Position numbers and translations under genes: made by a program. Positions 13,221 to 52,742 of a DNA stretch of 64,000 bases are shown one piece after another. Origin of the DNA: Lota lota (lineage: Eukaryota > Chordata > Actinopteri > Gadiformes > Lotidae); contig JACYXH010000695.1 in assembly GCA_026745465.1 (NCBI GenBank), positions 767,501 through 831,500 on the forward strand. Reading direction: 5' to 3'. Position 1 is the first letter of the stretch. Each line of letters opens with the position of its first letter. The notes under the pieces are model-generated. The model saw nothing but the letters and a program-made list of their open reading frames with translations. It was not told the origin of the DNA and searched no databases.

Positions 13221-15460
13221 AGGGGAATGGGGGCGGGAGGCGGGGGGTAACATGCAAAATACTGGATTAGAAAAAAATGAATCGTCGTAGTATGCTGGTT
13301 GGAGATCTCCCGGGTGTTTTTATAAGTAGATGCGCTGGGAGATGCATGTCTATAGTGAACGCTTGCCACATTAACTGTGTGTCACTGTTCCCTCGGAGGC
13401 GGCAGGTCGCGAGGTACGGTCCAGAGGAATGTGCCCTGCATGCGTTGCGTAAGATAATGAGCTAAAAAGGGTGCCTTCAAGGGCCGTTTGTTTCGCCATG
13501 ATCATTCAATAAGTGAGACGTCAATGTTTCGGTCCACTGGTGCGTTTTAAAACCTGATTGTTTGCAACATATGCCTCCCAAAAATAAGATTTAACCAGAT
13601 GTATTACTAGTTGGTATTTAAAAAAAATACTGAGTGTGTGGCTTTAGTTTTTTGCAACAATAGCACTATAATTAGCTGGAGATAATGCATTTTAAAATGG
13701 CTGATCATGTGGTTCCTCCAGCGCGGAGTGGCCTGTGGCTGGACCTCAGATGAGCCTGGGAGTGTTTATTGAATTACATAACTGTTTGGCACACACACAG
13801 GTCCCAGAGAGAGAGAGAGCGCAAGGGGGGCGGCGCCACAGTGTCCCTCTACCCCCCCGTGATTCGCTGGGACCGACTGCAAGAACCCGCCCACATTCTT
13901 AAGCGTCAGTTCATTTTTCCTCCTTTCCTTCTTTTTTTTCCTTCTTTCTTTCTTTCAAGCAGATTCACTGTTTCTTGACGGGCTTGTTCTCTGAAAAGGG
14001 GTTCCAAGCCACTGTGAATAAGGCACGCTTTCTTTTCCCGCTTTTTTTTATCCGCCAGCCGTGAGTTTCCTGACAAATGACTTCATCCCCCTTGCCCCTA
14101 GATTCACATCCAGAGCACACATTGAGTGTGTCGCGCACAGTCGTAATCACCCTATTGCCTTTGCTTTTCCAGGGGAACCATTATTTTCTATTTTTATGCT
14201 CATTGGAGACAGTACAAGAGAAACATCCCCCCACCAGACCCCCATCCCTCTTCACCCCCCACCAGTTTTTCCAGGCGGATTGGCCGCAAGTATGGCCTGG
14301 AATGGGAGGATAGTGAGGTTCCATGGGCCAAAATCTATGGGGATGGAGGGATGTGGATGGGGCTGGGTGGGGGTGGGTTCATGCACACAGCGCTCGGATC
14401 CATCTCCTAACAGGGAACAGGAGCCAAGACATCTGTGTGAGTCCCCTCTGCACTGGAACACTGGGAACGCGAGGGAGCACTAGAATCAGGATTATCGGCT
14501 AGCGGCGCATATCACATAACTCTGTGCCATCTCCGTCACTATCATCCTTAGCCCAAGAGCTTAGTGGCAAAAATATTATAATTATGAAATTTGAATAATA
14601 CATCCTATTAGCATGCATTGGTAGGCGCGGCTACGATCATTTCGAGTGCTGGAAGCCGTACCGTGGGTCTGCTGTGCTAGCGACCGGAGCGTTGACGTGT
14701 CTGATGTGAGATGGAAGGAAGCGGTTTGGATGGAGAAGATACCGGGAGAAGAGGCATGGTCCACCCCTGGAGGGCATGCACTCGGGCCTGTGTTCAGTGG
14801 GGGTGTCCAGGCCCTCCACCGGCCCGAGGCCCAGCAACCAGCGCAGCGATCGGGGATCTGACGGGCGAGTGGGATGAAGCTTTTTCATGGTTGTTTTTCT
14901 TCTTTTTCAAGATTTTTCACTTTGCCCCTCGCAAGAATGCTGCAGGATTTCATCAGCGTTCAAGAAATGGTCATATCCACAGAGTTCATGGTTTAATATT
15001 GTGCGCGTTATGGAAAGAGATGTTGCCATGCCCCAGCCTGAAGATGGCCTTTAGAGAGTTCATTCAGCTGGACTGAGATGACAGAGAACTGACTGACTCA
15101 GAGAAAGACTTCACCTGGAACCAGTGTTGCATAAGAGGACCCAGTGTAGTTACACTCCCATGTACAGGGGGCAGTGTTTACAAAGGCGTTCAAGTTATTG
15201 GACTTAATGACATGTGTGTTCTGCACAGTGTAAAGTCCATGAAGTCAATCTAGTTCTGCGTGTTTGAGCAAAGATTTAAGAAATGTATGTACACAAGAGT
15301 GGACCGCAGGAATGGGATCTTGTGATATATATCTTTTTTTAATATATATAATTTCTTCTTCTTCACAAATGTGACCTGCCGTGTCCTAAAATTCAGTATC
15401 CACCCAACCACACCCCCTGGCACACATACACAATGCACACATGAGAATAGACAATAGCAT
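12430..15460. other. Intergenic, no gene seen
   Basis: Mixed unique and G-rich DNA. Open frames here are short and resemble no known protein. Confidence 0.6.
13187..13216 (+). repeat. Poly-G tract
   Basis: About 28 uninterrupted G residues within a wider G-rich stretch (13140-13250). Confidence 0.93.
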
Positions 15461-15760
15461 GTGGAGGCGCACGCGCACACACACGCGCGCGCGCACACAC
15501 ACACACACACAAACACAGTAAGTATTCCACCCCTAGACAGGCCAGGTTGCCAGAGCTACACCAACTCCCACCCATTAGCGGCAGGATTCCAGGATAACCA
15601 TGGCAACCAGTCTCTCACCCCCGGGGAGACGAGCAGTAGAACTGAAAGGCTCCATTCAATTTCCACATCCCGGTACAGCGTGCACAAATGGACACACATG
15701 CGCATTCACGCGCACTCACACAAACACACTCAGTAAAAAAAGAACACATAACGTAGAGTA

Positions 15761-15799
<39 letters not shown>

Positions 15800-16143
15800 G
15801 CTCACACACACACACACACTCTCTCTCTCGCTCACACACATTAATTCACACGTACACACACACACATCCAACGCAGCCCACTTGCGTTAACAGCCTCCCA
15901 GTCACTCCAGCCTTCCCTGCCTGCCTCCACTGGGGTGAGTGGGAGCTTGTTAGAGACCACGCACTACAGCTCCTCACCCACGGACCCCTCCACAAACACG
16001 CCCGCCGCCGCAGCCGCGCTGCGCTAGGGCAGCACAGCACAGCACACTGTAGTAATTACACTTGGCTCATTATTATTAGACGCACATTAAGAGAGCCGAC
16101 AGACACCTCATTTCATGCTTTTAACTCACTCTCCCCATGGAGC

Positions 16144-16288
16144 ATGTGTGTGTGTGTGTGTGTCTGTGTGTGTGAGCATGTTTGTTTGTGTGTGCATGTG
16201 TGCGTGTGTGCGTGTGTGTGTGTGTGTGTGCATGTTTGTTTGTGTGTGTGTGTGTTTGGGGGGGGGGGGGGGGGGGGAGGGGGGGGTG
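16144..16288 (+). repeat. (TG)n followed by poly-G
   Basis: Imperfect TG repeat to 16257, then G runs broken by single A and T bases. Confidence 0.9.
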
Positions 16289-17770
16289 TTTGGTGTGGAT
16301 CTGATGGATGGGCATGTAGGTTCTTGTCCTGGCGCTGACATTGGTGTCACATGATGTCACGTGTACTTCCTGTGGGGCCGAACTGTGATATCAAAGCCAA
16401 GGTTTGGTACCAAATGCTCTGGCCCATTCAAAGCGATCACCGAACAATGTATTCTAGTCTAGTTCTGTATTTGTTACCGGCTGCATAGTAGTGTTATTGC
16501 ATTTTTTTATGATTAAAGGCAACATGATATTTACAGTGGACAGAGTCAATAACATTCACCAGATTGTGTTCCGGTCTCACTTCATCTTGCCAATATCACG
16601 CCACTGGTCCTAACCAATGAAGTGCCTTCGCCGGAATTTGTGTAGCTGCAACCCAATTCCTCCGTCTTTGCAGTGCCACTGGGGAACGGGCCGCATGCAT
16701 CGAACGGATCGCGCTACAGTGGATTAGTGGCTCACACCGACACCACGTCATGGGTCCTGGCACCAGCCTGGAAGTGGAAGCACAAGAGGACCCAGACCAG
16801 TATTACCCACAAAGTATGGGCAAGCCTCTTCGTTTTACCTACACATAGATTTGCATTTTCTCCAAAGAAGTATGTCACAGTGAGAAGAGGAGAAAAAAAG
16901 GAAAGAAAACCGTGGCACATCATGAGCCTAATCCTTGTAGCTCCGCTCCCACTTGAGTGCAGCTAACGAGCATGTAGTGAAGATCTCTGGTGCCCAAAGC
17001 CCCTCACCCCATCACCCCCTCACCCCGTCACAACCAAGAGTGAGGGAGATGTGACGCATGCTCCCTCACCGTTCTCCACAGTATCAGGTGGGAGATTGCG
17101 GCGCGCCGGGTTCAACCGGGAGGAAAGACAAAAGGTTAATGACGCACGGTGGGAAATCAACCTCGCTAAGTATCACATGATGGCAGACACCCGCGCCGAG
17201 AGACCGCCGGAGAGGGATCCGTGGTTTGCAGGGCGCTGGGAGAGAGAGAGAGAGCTGGAGGAAAGAATGGATAGATGAAGGAGACGACGAAGCAGAAGAA
17301 GAAGAACAACAAGAACTACAAGAAGAACAAGAACAAGAACAAATTTAAAAAAGGTTGCAGTGGAAGTGGAGGGTAAAGGGGTCTGAAAATGGCGATGGAT
17401 GACAAAGATGGAAAATATATAGGAAGGAGAACCACTGACCACACCAGCTCAACAAGCTTTTGATGAATGCCGCTCTCAATGAATGGAGAGCTAACATTAA
17501 ATTGTTCAGAATGAGACGGCTTCATGTTGTTATTGTCACACATTGACCCAGACAGATCTATTTGAGGATGGGATTTACCAACTTTTTCACAAGGCAGCCA
17601 CACACTCACACACAAACACACACACCCACAGTCATATATTTTTCTGTAGACCCACTGTTATGGAATGCACTTCCTCCTGTAGATAGAGTGTCATTTTGGT
17701 TGAGATTTTAAATTTTAAATCTACATTGAAAACCATTGCACGCTAAACAAAATGTGTACAGTCAAGGTCA
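16289..17770. other. Intergenic, no gene seen
   Basis: Unique sequence with a short AAGAAGAACAAG-type repeat at 17287-17342. Nothing recognisable as coding. Confidence 0.6.
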
Positions 17771-17776
17771 ACATTC

Positions 17777-17782
17777 CCCCCC

Positions 17783-17813
<31 letters not shown>
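17777..17813 (+). repeat. Poly-C plus (CA)n
   Basis: About 22 C residues followed by a short CA run. Confidence 0.88.
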
Positions 17814-17925
17814 CATGGGCCATCACCCTACCCCACCTAGTTAGCAGGCATATTATACATACCGTATCATAACAACTATTGCATAATAAATTTGCATATA
17901 TATTTAAATATGTATATTTATCTCT

Positions 17926-17929
<4 letters not shown>

Positions 17930-17978
<49 letters not shown>
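17930..17978 (+). repeat. (GA)24 microsatellite
   Basis: Pure GA repeat. Confidence 0.93.
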
Positions 17979-17981
<3 letters not shown>

Positions 17982-18426
17982 TGTCCCTGAAAGGGATGAC
18001 TTCCTTCTGCCTTTGTAACCTCGTTTACAGTTTTTCCACACCCCCTCACCCCAAGGGCTTGGTTTGGGTCTGTGGGAGGGTGTGTTTCCATGTGAAACTA
18101 ACCTCTTCGATTCTGTCATATGATTAACGGGCCATGGAAAAAACCTGAGTGTAACATTTCAATATCGCAATAGAAAATATGGAAATTCTTGCTTGTTTCG
18201 GCAACTACCAAAAAACGTAGTTAGTAGTAGTTCAGTAGCTTTAACTTGGTTCATTGCTTTCTAAAATAAGAAGCATGTGAAGATTTGGGATGCTACTGCG
18301 AGAGACGTGTGCGTGGAGACAAGGCCGAGGAGCGGGGGAGAAGTGGCCCTGAAGTGACAGTAACTTGGGGTGTGGTCGTGTTTGTACAGCACTGTGGCAA
18401 TATCCAGGAGGTTGGACATGGAGCTG

Positions 18427-18523
18427 GAAAGAGAAACAGAAAGAGAGAGATAAAGAGAAAGAGAAAGAGAGGGGAAAGAGAGAGAGCAAGATAGAAGAGA
18501 GAGGGGGGGGGAGAGAGAGAGAT

Positions 18524-18556
<33 letters not shown>

Positions 18557-18580
18557 GGGAGAAGAGAGAGATATGTATAT

Positions 18581-18616
<36 letters not shown>
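18427..18616 (+). repeat. GA-rich imperfect repeat
   Basis: About 190 bp of GAAA, GAGA and GATA units. Confidence 0.9.
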
Positions 18617-19157
18617 GAGAGTGCGGTTAGGCTGGTACTAATCAAAGGTGCGCCCCCGGTGCCCATCTTCATGTGAGATACCAGTAAATAAAGCCCTGTG
18701 TGTTGGCCTGTGAATGTTCACGGCAACGGTTAGGTAGTCAAAAGAAAAAGAAAAAAAAAGAGAGATGGGAAGACTAGAGGAGTATCACTGAGTCCTTTTT
18801 TTATATATACATTTAGAATTGTGTAATGGGAAACGGAAACAAATGTGCAATTTTTATTTATTTATAAAAAACATATTTGTAAAGGAAGAACATTTTGTTG
18901 TGAACAGAAACACATTGAGGGGAGGGGAGGGAGGTGTGATTTATGTTTTTTTTCTCTTTTGTTTGTTAAGCTTGTCCAGAGATGACTTCAGACTGCGTCC
19001 AGAGCACGCTGACTCACACATTAGTAAAGTCTGCCCTTCGCCTCAGCTTTGCTCGCGGGCGTATGTGTGTGTGAGCATGTGCATGATTGTGTGTGTGTGC
19101 GCATATGCCCTTATTGGTCATGGGAAAAGAATGCATGTACACCCTCCACCCGCGATT

Positions 19158-19345
19158 CCCCCCCAAACACACACACACACACATACTAACACCCCCCGAA
19201 AACACACACACATACACACACACACACACACATTCTAACACCCCCCAAACAAATACACACACACACACATACTAACACCCCCCCAAAACACACAAATACA
19301 CACACATAGTAACACCCCCCCCCCCCAACACACACACACACACAA
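19158..19345 (+). repeat. Compound CA minisatellite with four TAACACCCCCC units
   Basis: Four copies of a unit made of a CA tract plus (A/T)CTAACACCCCCC or AGTAACACCCCCC, spaced 49, 37 and 37 bp. Confidence 0.85.
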
Positions 19346-19708
19346 TGCAAAGCATGATGTCAGATGTGTCTCACCTCGGTTTCTGACACACCCAGAGACT
19401 CCCACTACAGTGATATCATTACTCATGGGGTCCTGAGGGTTTAGCCCCTGAACTCAGATAAAGTGAGCTCCCCACAAAAAAGAACCGGAGAACGAAAAAT
19501 ATGAATTAAAAACGGGGAAAACGAGGACATTACAAATGGTGTCTCCATGGGATTCCGTGATCCCAGCTTGTTATTTGCACTTTGGGGGCCTGGATGGGTC
19601 TCACCTCCGCGTAGAGGAGGATGTGCTCTACTGCCTCTCCTTCGTGTGTGTGACTCACTCCTCACTTGTCTGACTGGACCACCACCCAGCCCCATCTAAC
19701 ACACACAA

Positions 19709-19752
<44 letters not shown>

Positions 19753-20173
19753 CTCTGACTATCTCTACTTTTCTTTTTCTTTTCCCCTTACCCCCTCTCT
19801 CTCGTGCGCCCGTGTTTATGTTAATCACTGGTGAGGTGATGTGGGGGGAGGGCTGGGCAGGGACAGAGGATAATGTGATTAGATGGAGGGGCGGGGTGTT
19901 GCGGGGGAGCGGGGGGCTCGCAGGCACGGTGTCTCTGCTGTGATCAGTGCAGTCACCTGGGATTGTGCTCACATTTGTCAGGGAGTCGTCAGCTGCAGGA
20001 GACGCGGCCTCGATGAGATCTCCTTTCTCGTTACTTTCGCTCGGTGAGCATCTCTCTCGCCTTTTTCTAGAACCATGTTGTTGTTTTTTACGCGTGTCAC
20101 TGTGTGTGTGTGTGTGTGTGTGCACCAGCTCAGCCCCTGATGTCTACTAGCTGCGGACTACAGCCGCCGTGAG

Positions 20174-20292
<119 letters not shown>

Positions 20293-20756
20293 AGATCAGA
20301 CTTAGAAGGGTAGATGCAAAAGGATGCTTAACTTATTGTAAACAGGCAGCCAGAATCAAACCTTCAATAAACAAGGAACCGACAAATTGGGACAGAACCC
20401 AGGAACTCAAATACATGGAACACAGGTGAACAGAATATGGAGACAGGAAAAACAGGTAGTGAATTGGGTTGGGGCAGGATCGTTACAGTAGGTGGGTGTT
20501 GATCAGGTCTTTTGTATGTGCATGCGTGTTGTGTGTCTGTTTCTATTTGCAGGTGTGATGCTTGTGTTTGTGTGTTTGTGTGTGTGTGCATACATATGCA
20601 CCGTGTATGTTTTCACGGATCTCACGGGGCTCTGCAGATGAATGCGACCACGGATCAGGCAAAGCCGGGGCGAACCTTCTCAGATCGTGCGGGAGAGCCT
20701 GGGGGATTATGGGTAGTGTGTGCAGGTCTGCTGTGAGGCCACTGTTCTTTTTTTTT

Positions 20757-20780
20757 GGGGGGGGGGGGGGGGGGGGGGGG
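20757..20780 (+). repeat. Poly-G tract
   Basis: T9 followed by about 24 G residues. Confidence 0.93.
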
Positions 20781-21107
20781 CTGCCGTTACAAGAGAAAGA
20801 AAAAAAACAAAACAAAAAGGGAAAAGTGAAAAAAAATGAAGAGGGATTAAACATGACAGCCATGTCATTAATCAGACGACTCTCCCAGCGCTGGCGGGGG
20901 TGTAGTGGCGGTACCTGGGCTGGCTTGGAGAAGGTGGAGAGAAAAAGGAAAAAACAAAGCGAGCGGAAATGTGGACTAGTCATGGGAATAGGAAGAGCGC
21001 CGGTGCTTTCTTATGTCTGGAGCAGGGCTCTGCGTTTCTTCTGCGGCTTCATTATTGTCCTATTCCCCCATTCCATGTGTCGTTCCTCCTCGTCTCTGGC
21101 CGACCGC

Positions 21108-21136
21108 CACCACCACCACCACCACCACCACCACCA
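21108..21136 (+). repeat. (CAC)n trinucleotide repeat
   Basis: About nine CAC units. Confidence 0.9.
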
Positions 21137-21296
21137 GCCCCTCCGGCAGACACACACCGCTGACAGGTAGAAAGAGGGTGAGGGAGAGAGAGTGAGAGAG
21201 AGTGGGAGCAAAGCCACTCTGCAGGAAGCAAATCTGTCACTATGCTAACTAAAACATGTCATTGGAGGTATGGTGAGAATATGTGCACTGACATTC

Positions 21297-21407
<111 letters not shown>

Positions 21408-22125
21408 CATACGGACTACATTTTTGAGCCGAACCCAAGTCTGCTACTCTGAAGTTCATTTCACAAGCTTGGTTGTAAGAAAAGGACTGTTAAAAGGACT
21501 AGCAGAGGTACACATAGGTTGGGAGGGGGGAGAAAGGAGATCTAGGCAGGGCCCAGTACGTGTTGACGGCTGCATGTGTGCGTATGTGCGTGCGTGTGTG
21601 TCTCTGGGGGAGCAGCCCCTCTGTGGATGAGGCAGAGTCCACCTGAGTCTCGCTGCCACCCCTACAGCTGTCTCCCCACCCTTCCCCTCACTACACCCCC
21701 CACTGCACTTCTGCCTTCCCCCCTCCTTTTCACTTTCTTTAACTTTTGAGAGAGAAATAAAAAAAGAGTGCTTTTCTGTCTATATTTCTCTGCTGGACAA
21801 CAGACTGGATGCTGCATAGATGAGCTCATCTCGCTCTGATGATCCTATCTCGCTCTGGCTGGAGTTCAGTTTGTTTGTGTGATTTGTGTGTGTGCGGTGG
21901 GTATGTGGAGAGTGTCTGTGTGTGTGTATGTGTGTCTATGCATGCGAGCATATGTGTTGTATGTGTGTGCCTTGCTGTATTTCCGTCTGAAAGCACAATA
22001 TTGATTCAACATTTCTTTGGATGACCATGCTGCAGAAATAAAAGCTATTCTAAAAAAGCTGGAATACTGGGTTCTGACGACTGGTGTGGTCCAACTCTTG
22101 TTTTTTTCCCCTTCTTTCTTTGCAG

Positions 22126-22171
22126 ACTCTGGTCTGCACCAGCAGCAGTGCAGCATGAATTCCCATATAAG
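22126..22171 (+). other. Exon-like segment of unknown origin
   Basis: 46 nt preceded by a strong pyrimidine tract ending TTTCTTTGCAG and followed by GTAGGAGG. One frame is open and reads DSGLHQQQCSMNSHIR if a G is carried from an upstream exon. I do not recognise the peptide and found no partner exon, so it may be chance. Confidence 0.2.
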
Positions 22172-22669
22172 GTAGGAGGACCCTTCTATTCTCACCACCA
22201 CCACCCCGCCCCACCCACCCCTCATCACCCAACCCCACCCCCACACTCCTCTCTTGTTCAAACCCAAGAATAAGCTATGGTATCAGAACCCCCCCCCCAC
22301 CCCCCAAACCCACCCTTTCGGCTGACCCTGGCCTTAAAACACACACACACACACACAAAAATACACAAACATACATACAGTATACACAGAAAAACATCCA
22401 CGCTGAGTTCATTTCCTTTTTTGTACTTTGAAACATTGGCGGACTGTGTTTCTATTATGATGCACGTTTAGTTTAAGTCTTCCATTACGTCCTGGATATG
22501 AACCCGTCTCCGAAACTACACTATTATGCTTGGACCCCTGACAACAAACCCACCCGACCACCCCACCGCCCAAATAAAGAGTTTGGACCGAGCCCTCCCC
22601 AATCCTTAAGGGAACAAGAGGATCAAGGAGGAGGGAGTTTTGGAAGAGCTGGCTGGACAGGACGGCGTA

Positions 22670-22700
<31 letters not shown>

Positions 22701-23122
22701 ATACTGATAAGAGCCTCTGTGGAGGAAATGTGGTTCTTGGCCAATCCCCAGCGGGGTCCCAGCATCCCTCTGTTGCCCCTGCTGCAGGATGTGTCCGTGT
22801 GTGGGAATACACCAGGAATGTGGCCCCCCCTTTTGTTTAGCGCGCGATAGGCCCTGGCTCGGTCGTGGGGCTTTGTGTTTGTGTCTTGTGTATTCCCCTC
22901 TGTGACGAGCTCCAGAACACCTCCCCGGCACTACTGCTGCCACAACGGGGCCGTCCCCTGGGCCCGGCACTCTAAGGGGGGGGAAACATGGGACTCTGGT
23001 CTGCTGCACTGGAGGCCTCACCACCAGGCACTAGCGGCTTGGTTGACAAAGCAAAAAAACGTAAAGAAAACGAAACTGAAGTGCTTCCACAATGTGTTGG
23101 TCGATTCTCTCACGCCCGCATG

Positions 23123-23123
<1 letters not shown>

Positions 23124-23170
<47 letters not shown>
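23124..23170 (+). repeat. (CA)23 microsatellite
   Basis: Pure CA repeat. Confidence 0.95.
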
Positions 23171-23172
<2 letters not shown>

Positions 23173-23291
23173 TATCAAGCACATCTTTGAACACATCTCT
23201 TCTTTTTTTTCATATTTGTAAAATCAAAAGGCATTGTATTTGTGGAGGGCTGCGTGTGTTGACAAGGTACAATCGTATATTTTACAAATAT

Positions 23292-23324
23292 CTTTTACAA
23301 TGCACCAGTGATGCATTGTAAAAG
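23292..23324. other. Perfect 13-bp stem-loop
   Basis: CTTTTACAATGCA (23292-23304) and its exact reverse complement (23312-23324) flank a 7-nt loop CCAGTGA. Its purpose is unknown. Confidence 0.8.
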
Positions 23325-24916
23325 GCATTGGATTCTTTTTTTGGCATTACTTCCTACGATCGTACCTGCACTTCTGTCTGCCCCGAGGCATTGAAAGAAA
23401 GTAAGAAACTTCCCAAAAGGCCTTCAAAATAGAGCCTGTAAAACTGACACGGAACACGTTGCCTTTTGCACTGCGGTTGTTTTCGCAGAGAGAGCCAGGT
23501 TCGGCTCAAGGCTACATCCCACACCTTGCAGGACCCCGAGGACAAATGATGGACGAGAATGATGAGGCTAAGGACACGAGAAGCTGAGAAAGACAACCAA
23601 AAAGAGGCTTTATTGAAGATAATATGAAATGTCTCCCAGCTGGGTGCGGAGGCTTCAAGTTAAAGGGAGAAACACGCAATGCATTTGCAGTTTAGCTCCG
23701 TTGTGTCGTTGATGATTAAACAAGACAATGTTGCTAACGCAGTTGATGCTAAAAGCACCAAAGGTATAAAAGAAAAGAAAAGAAAAAGAAAAACGGAGTG
23801 AAAATAATTAATTCACCATGTGGACACAATTTACATGCAATAGAAGAGCATGCGTTGCCAACATGTTGCAGATTGTCAGACAGTGAATCATTAAGGCGTT
23901 CAGATTTTGGCACTCATCATCAGAAAATAAAATGTGTAATGCATAACATTGTTTATCAAAGATTATGTAAGCCACACTATGATCAGTAAACCACATCCAG
24001 TATTTACCCACAACACTGAAAATCTATTTTTATGTGAGCATAAATAATGCTATTGTACGTTCTTGTTTAAAAGTCTATGCTACATTGTATCCGTTCTCTT
24101 AAACAGCGCACTGATTTAAAATGTATTGTATCAAGTATCAATGTAACGATTGTAATACATTGTGAAATTGGTGACTTTTTTACTTCAGATAACTGAATTA
24201 ACTTCCTCTTTGGTATCAGAGCTGATGTTATTGACAACGATTCATCCAATATTCAACGTTATAAAAGACACCAGAGGAGAACTGTTTTCTACTGGTCATC
24301 CAATAGTTCTAAGAAAGAGAAGGCCCTGGAAATTATTAATATGAAGTACATCCTGTAGAACGAATTTAGCAGTCTTCACAAGTGATTATTGCAAGTTTTG
24401 TCAAATACAAAAAACAAAACAGTAACAAAATGTCAAATGCAATACAGTGCAACTTTTTGCCAGCAAATGAGACCTGCCATATTGGTCAGGGTCATCTACT
24501 GGACGTTTCGAACATAAAGTTGGTAAATTCTACACATTCCAGTACAAGCAAAGCAAATACACAGCAGCTTTGTTAAGCAGGTCGTGTTGCATTGTAAAAA
24601 TGAATGCTCATAAACAAGCAATATTTCATGTGAAATACAGCTCTCTGGACAACCGTTTGCCAACAAGGGCAGGGAGACGCTCTTGGCCTTTTGTGAAATA
24701 CTTATTTTTACGCAGACATTGCATACACGTTGTATAATGTAGCACTAAAGCCCAGGAGTGTCTTCTCTTCCAGTGAGGAACCTTAAGAGATGGTGAGTCA
24801 GACGCAGCGGTGAGATGGAACTAAACAAAAGGAGGGAGAGAGACAGTTTGAGAGGGAGAGAGAGAACTGAACTGTCTGTACCTGAGGTCAGCCAGTTCGA
24901 TGTCTGCCTCCCTGTG

Positions 24917-24917
24917 T

Positions 24918-24978
<61 letters not shown>

Positions 24979-24981
24979 TGT
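24917..24981 (+). repeat. (TG)n microsatellite
   Basis: TG repeat with TATG and TTTG interruptions. Confidence 0.95.
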
Positions 24982-25399
24982 GTTACCCATAAGGAGTATG
25001 GTGTTTGCACTAAAATAATGTACTCTACTCGAAAGACACTGGCAACCATTTGGATGTTCTCATTTCCTGTTTGTCTTCCATCTCTTCTCACCTCGCTGAA
25101 GGAGAACTCAACGTCTGCAGTCCAGTGTGCGAGGGGAACATCTCACACAACGTGAGACCAGAGACACCCGTCCTCTCCAAATCCATTGCGAGATATGACC
25201 GCTAAATCGATCTGACAGAGAAACACCTGGTGCTCAAAGACCCCCCGCCCCTCCAAAAAAAAGAAAGATGTACAAACGGGACCTTTTGGACCACGTGAGT
25301 CACGGTCGGGTCCTCCTTCTGCGGTGGACCTCGTGGTCTTCCACACGCACTGCAGCCCCCCCTCTCCTGCTCCCCGGCTTCATGACTTGATCAGCTGGT

Positions 25400-25419
25400 C
25401 GGGGGGGGGGGGGGGGGGG
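25400..25419 (+). repeat. Poly-G tract
   Basis: About 19 G residues. Confidence 0.9.
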
Positions 25420-26004
25420 TCATCACCAGGACAAAGACTCCACAACACGACCAGAGACCACTATCTGGTTCACTCACACAATCAGCATCTTAAGACATCC
25501 GTTTGTTTGTGTTTTCTAGCGAGTGGCAGACCCCCTCCACCACCACCACCAGTAAACCCTGACCTCCTAGAAACGGAGGACTCACACGCAAGATCTAGAC
25601 GCTGAGCTCCCCCGAACACAACGAGACTTTCTCGCAATTGTTTTGAGGGTCTTTTTTGGGGGGGATGGACATTACATTCACATCATTTTCAAGTACAACA
25701 ATGGGAAAAACAATGGTTTAACAAAGTTAAGAATGCAAAAGGAGGACGTCTTTTTTGATAACCTCCAAAGTCTTCACACAAAACCGACATAAAACTAACA
25801 TTTGGTTGATTGTATACGAGACTAAATCAGGCTTGTAGACGCCATTCGTCCTCCTCCCCAACAGTATAGCGACTAGATGATCCCCTGGAGTCCCGGGGGG
25901 CGCCTTGGTCCACCACCTCTGGTTCTCCCAAAGACTAGCAGTGGTTGTTGTTGCATTAAGGCAGTGCTTGTTTAGACAGGGCAAAGACCTCAAACGGTTA
26001 TTAC

Positions 26005-26010
26005 TTTATT
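26005..26010 (-). terminator. tbc1d4: Candidate poly(A) signal of TBC1D4
   Basis: TTTATT on the plus strand reads AATAAA on the transcript, about 305 nt after the TBC1D4 stop codon. A second AATAAA at 23614-23609 could serve a much longer 3' UTR of about 2.7 kb. The sequence alone does not decide between them. Confidence 0.45.
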
Positions 26011-26314
26011 GCTGAGCTTCTAACTGGCAGTGAGAGAATGATGACTGAAAAATGTACTTTGGTGTGCCATTAGGAAAGTCTGGGGGCAGTAGACGGCTGT
26101 GTTGGCTCGTCTAAGGCCCCAGACATCGTATTGTGAAAACTCTTAGGCTCTTTATGTGGCAGCACAATGCAGCCCAGCCTTCAAACTATATATATAGTAT
26201 AACTTTAGAAATGCCATTTGCTGTGCATGCCGTCTACCTCATGTAGCGTCCGTGCGGGGCGGGCGAGCGAACTCAAACCCCCACACACCCCCGCCCCCCG
26301 CTGGGGGTACCCAA

Positions 26315-52742
<26,428 letters not shown>

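Larger units (their letters stand above)
23325..26314. other. TBC1D4 3' UTR and downstream DNA
   Basis: Low-repeat sequence after the TBC1D4 stop codon. Part of it must be 3' UTR, ending near 25.98 kb if the proximal AATAAA is used or near 23.6 kb if the distal one is. The remainder is intergenic. Confidence 0.5.

Noticed and set aside
14061..14483. 140-codon open frame
   Set aside because: Composition is non-coding like and nothing matches a known domain.
17051..17278. 75-codon charged open frame on the plus strand
   Set aside because: It ends in a GA-rich repeat, resembles no family I know, and has no partner exons.
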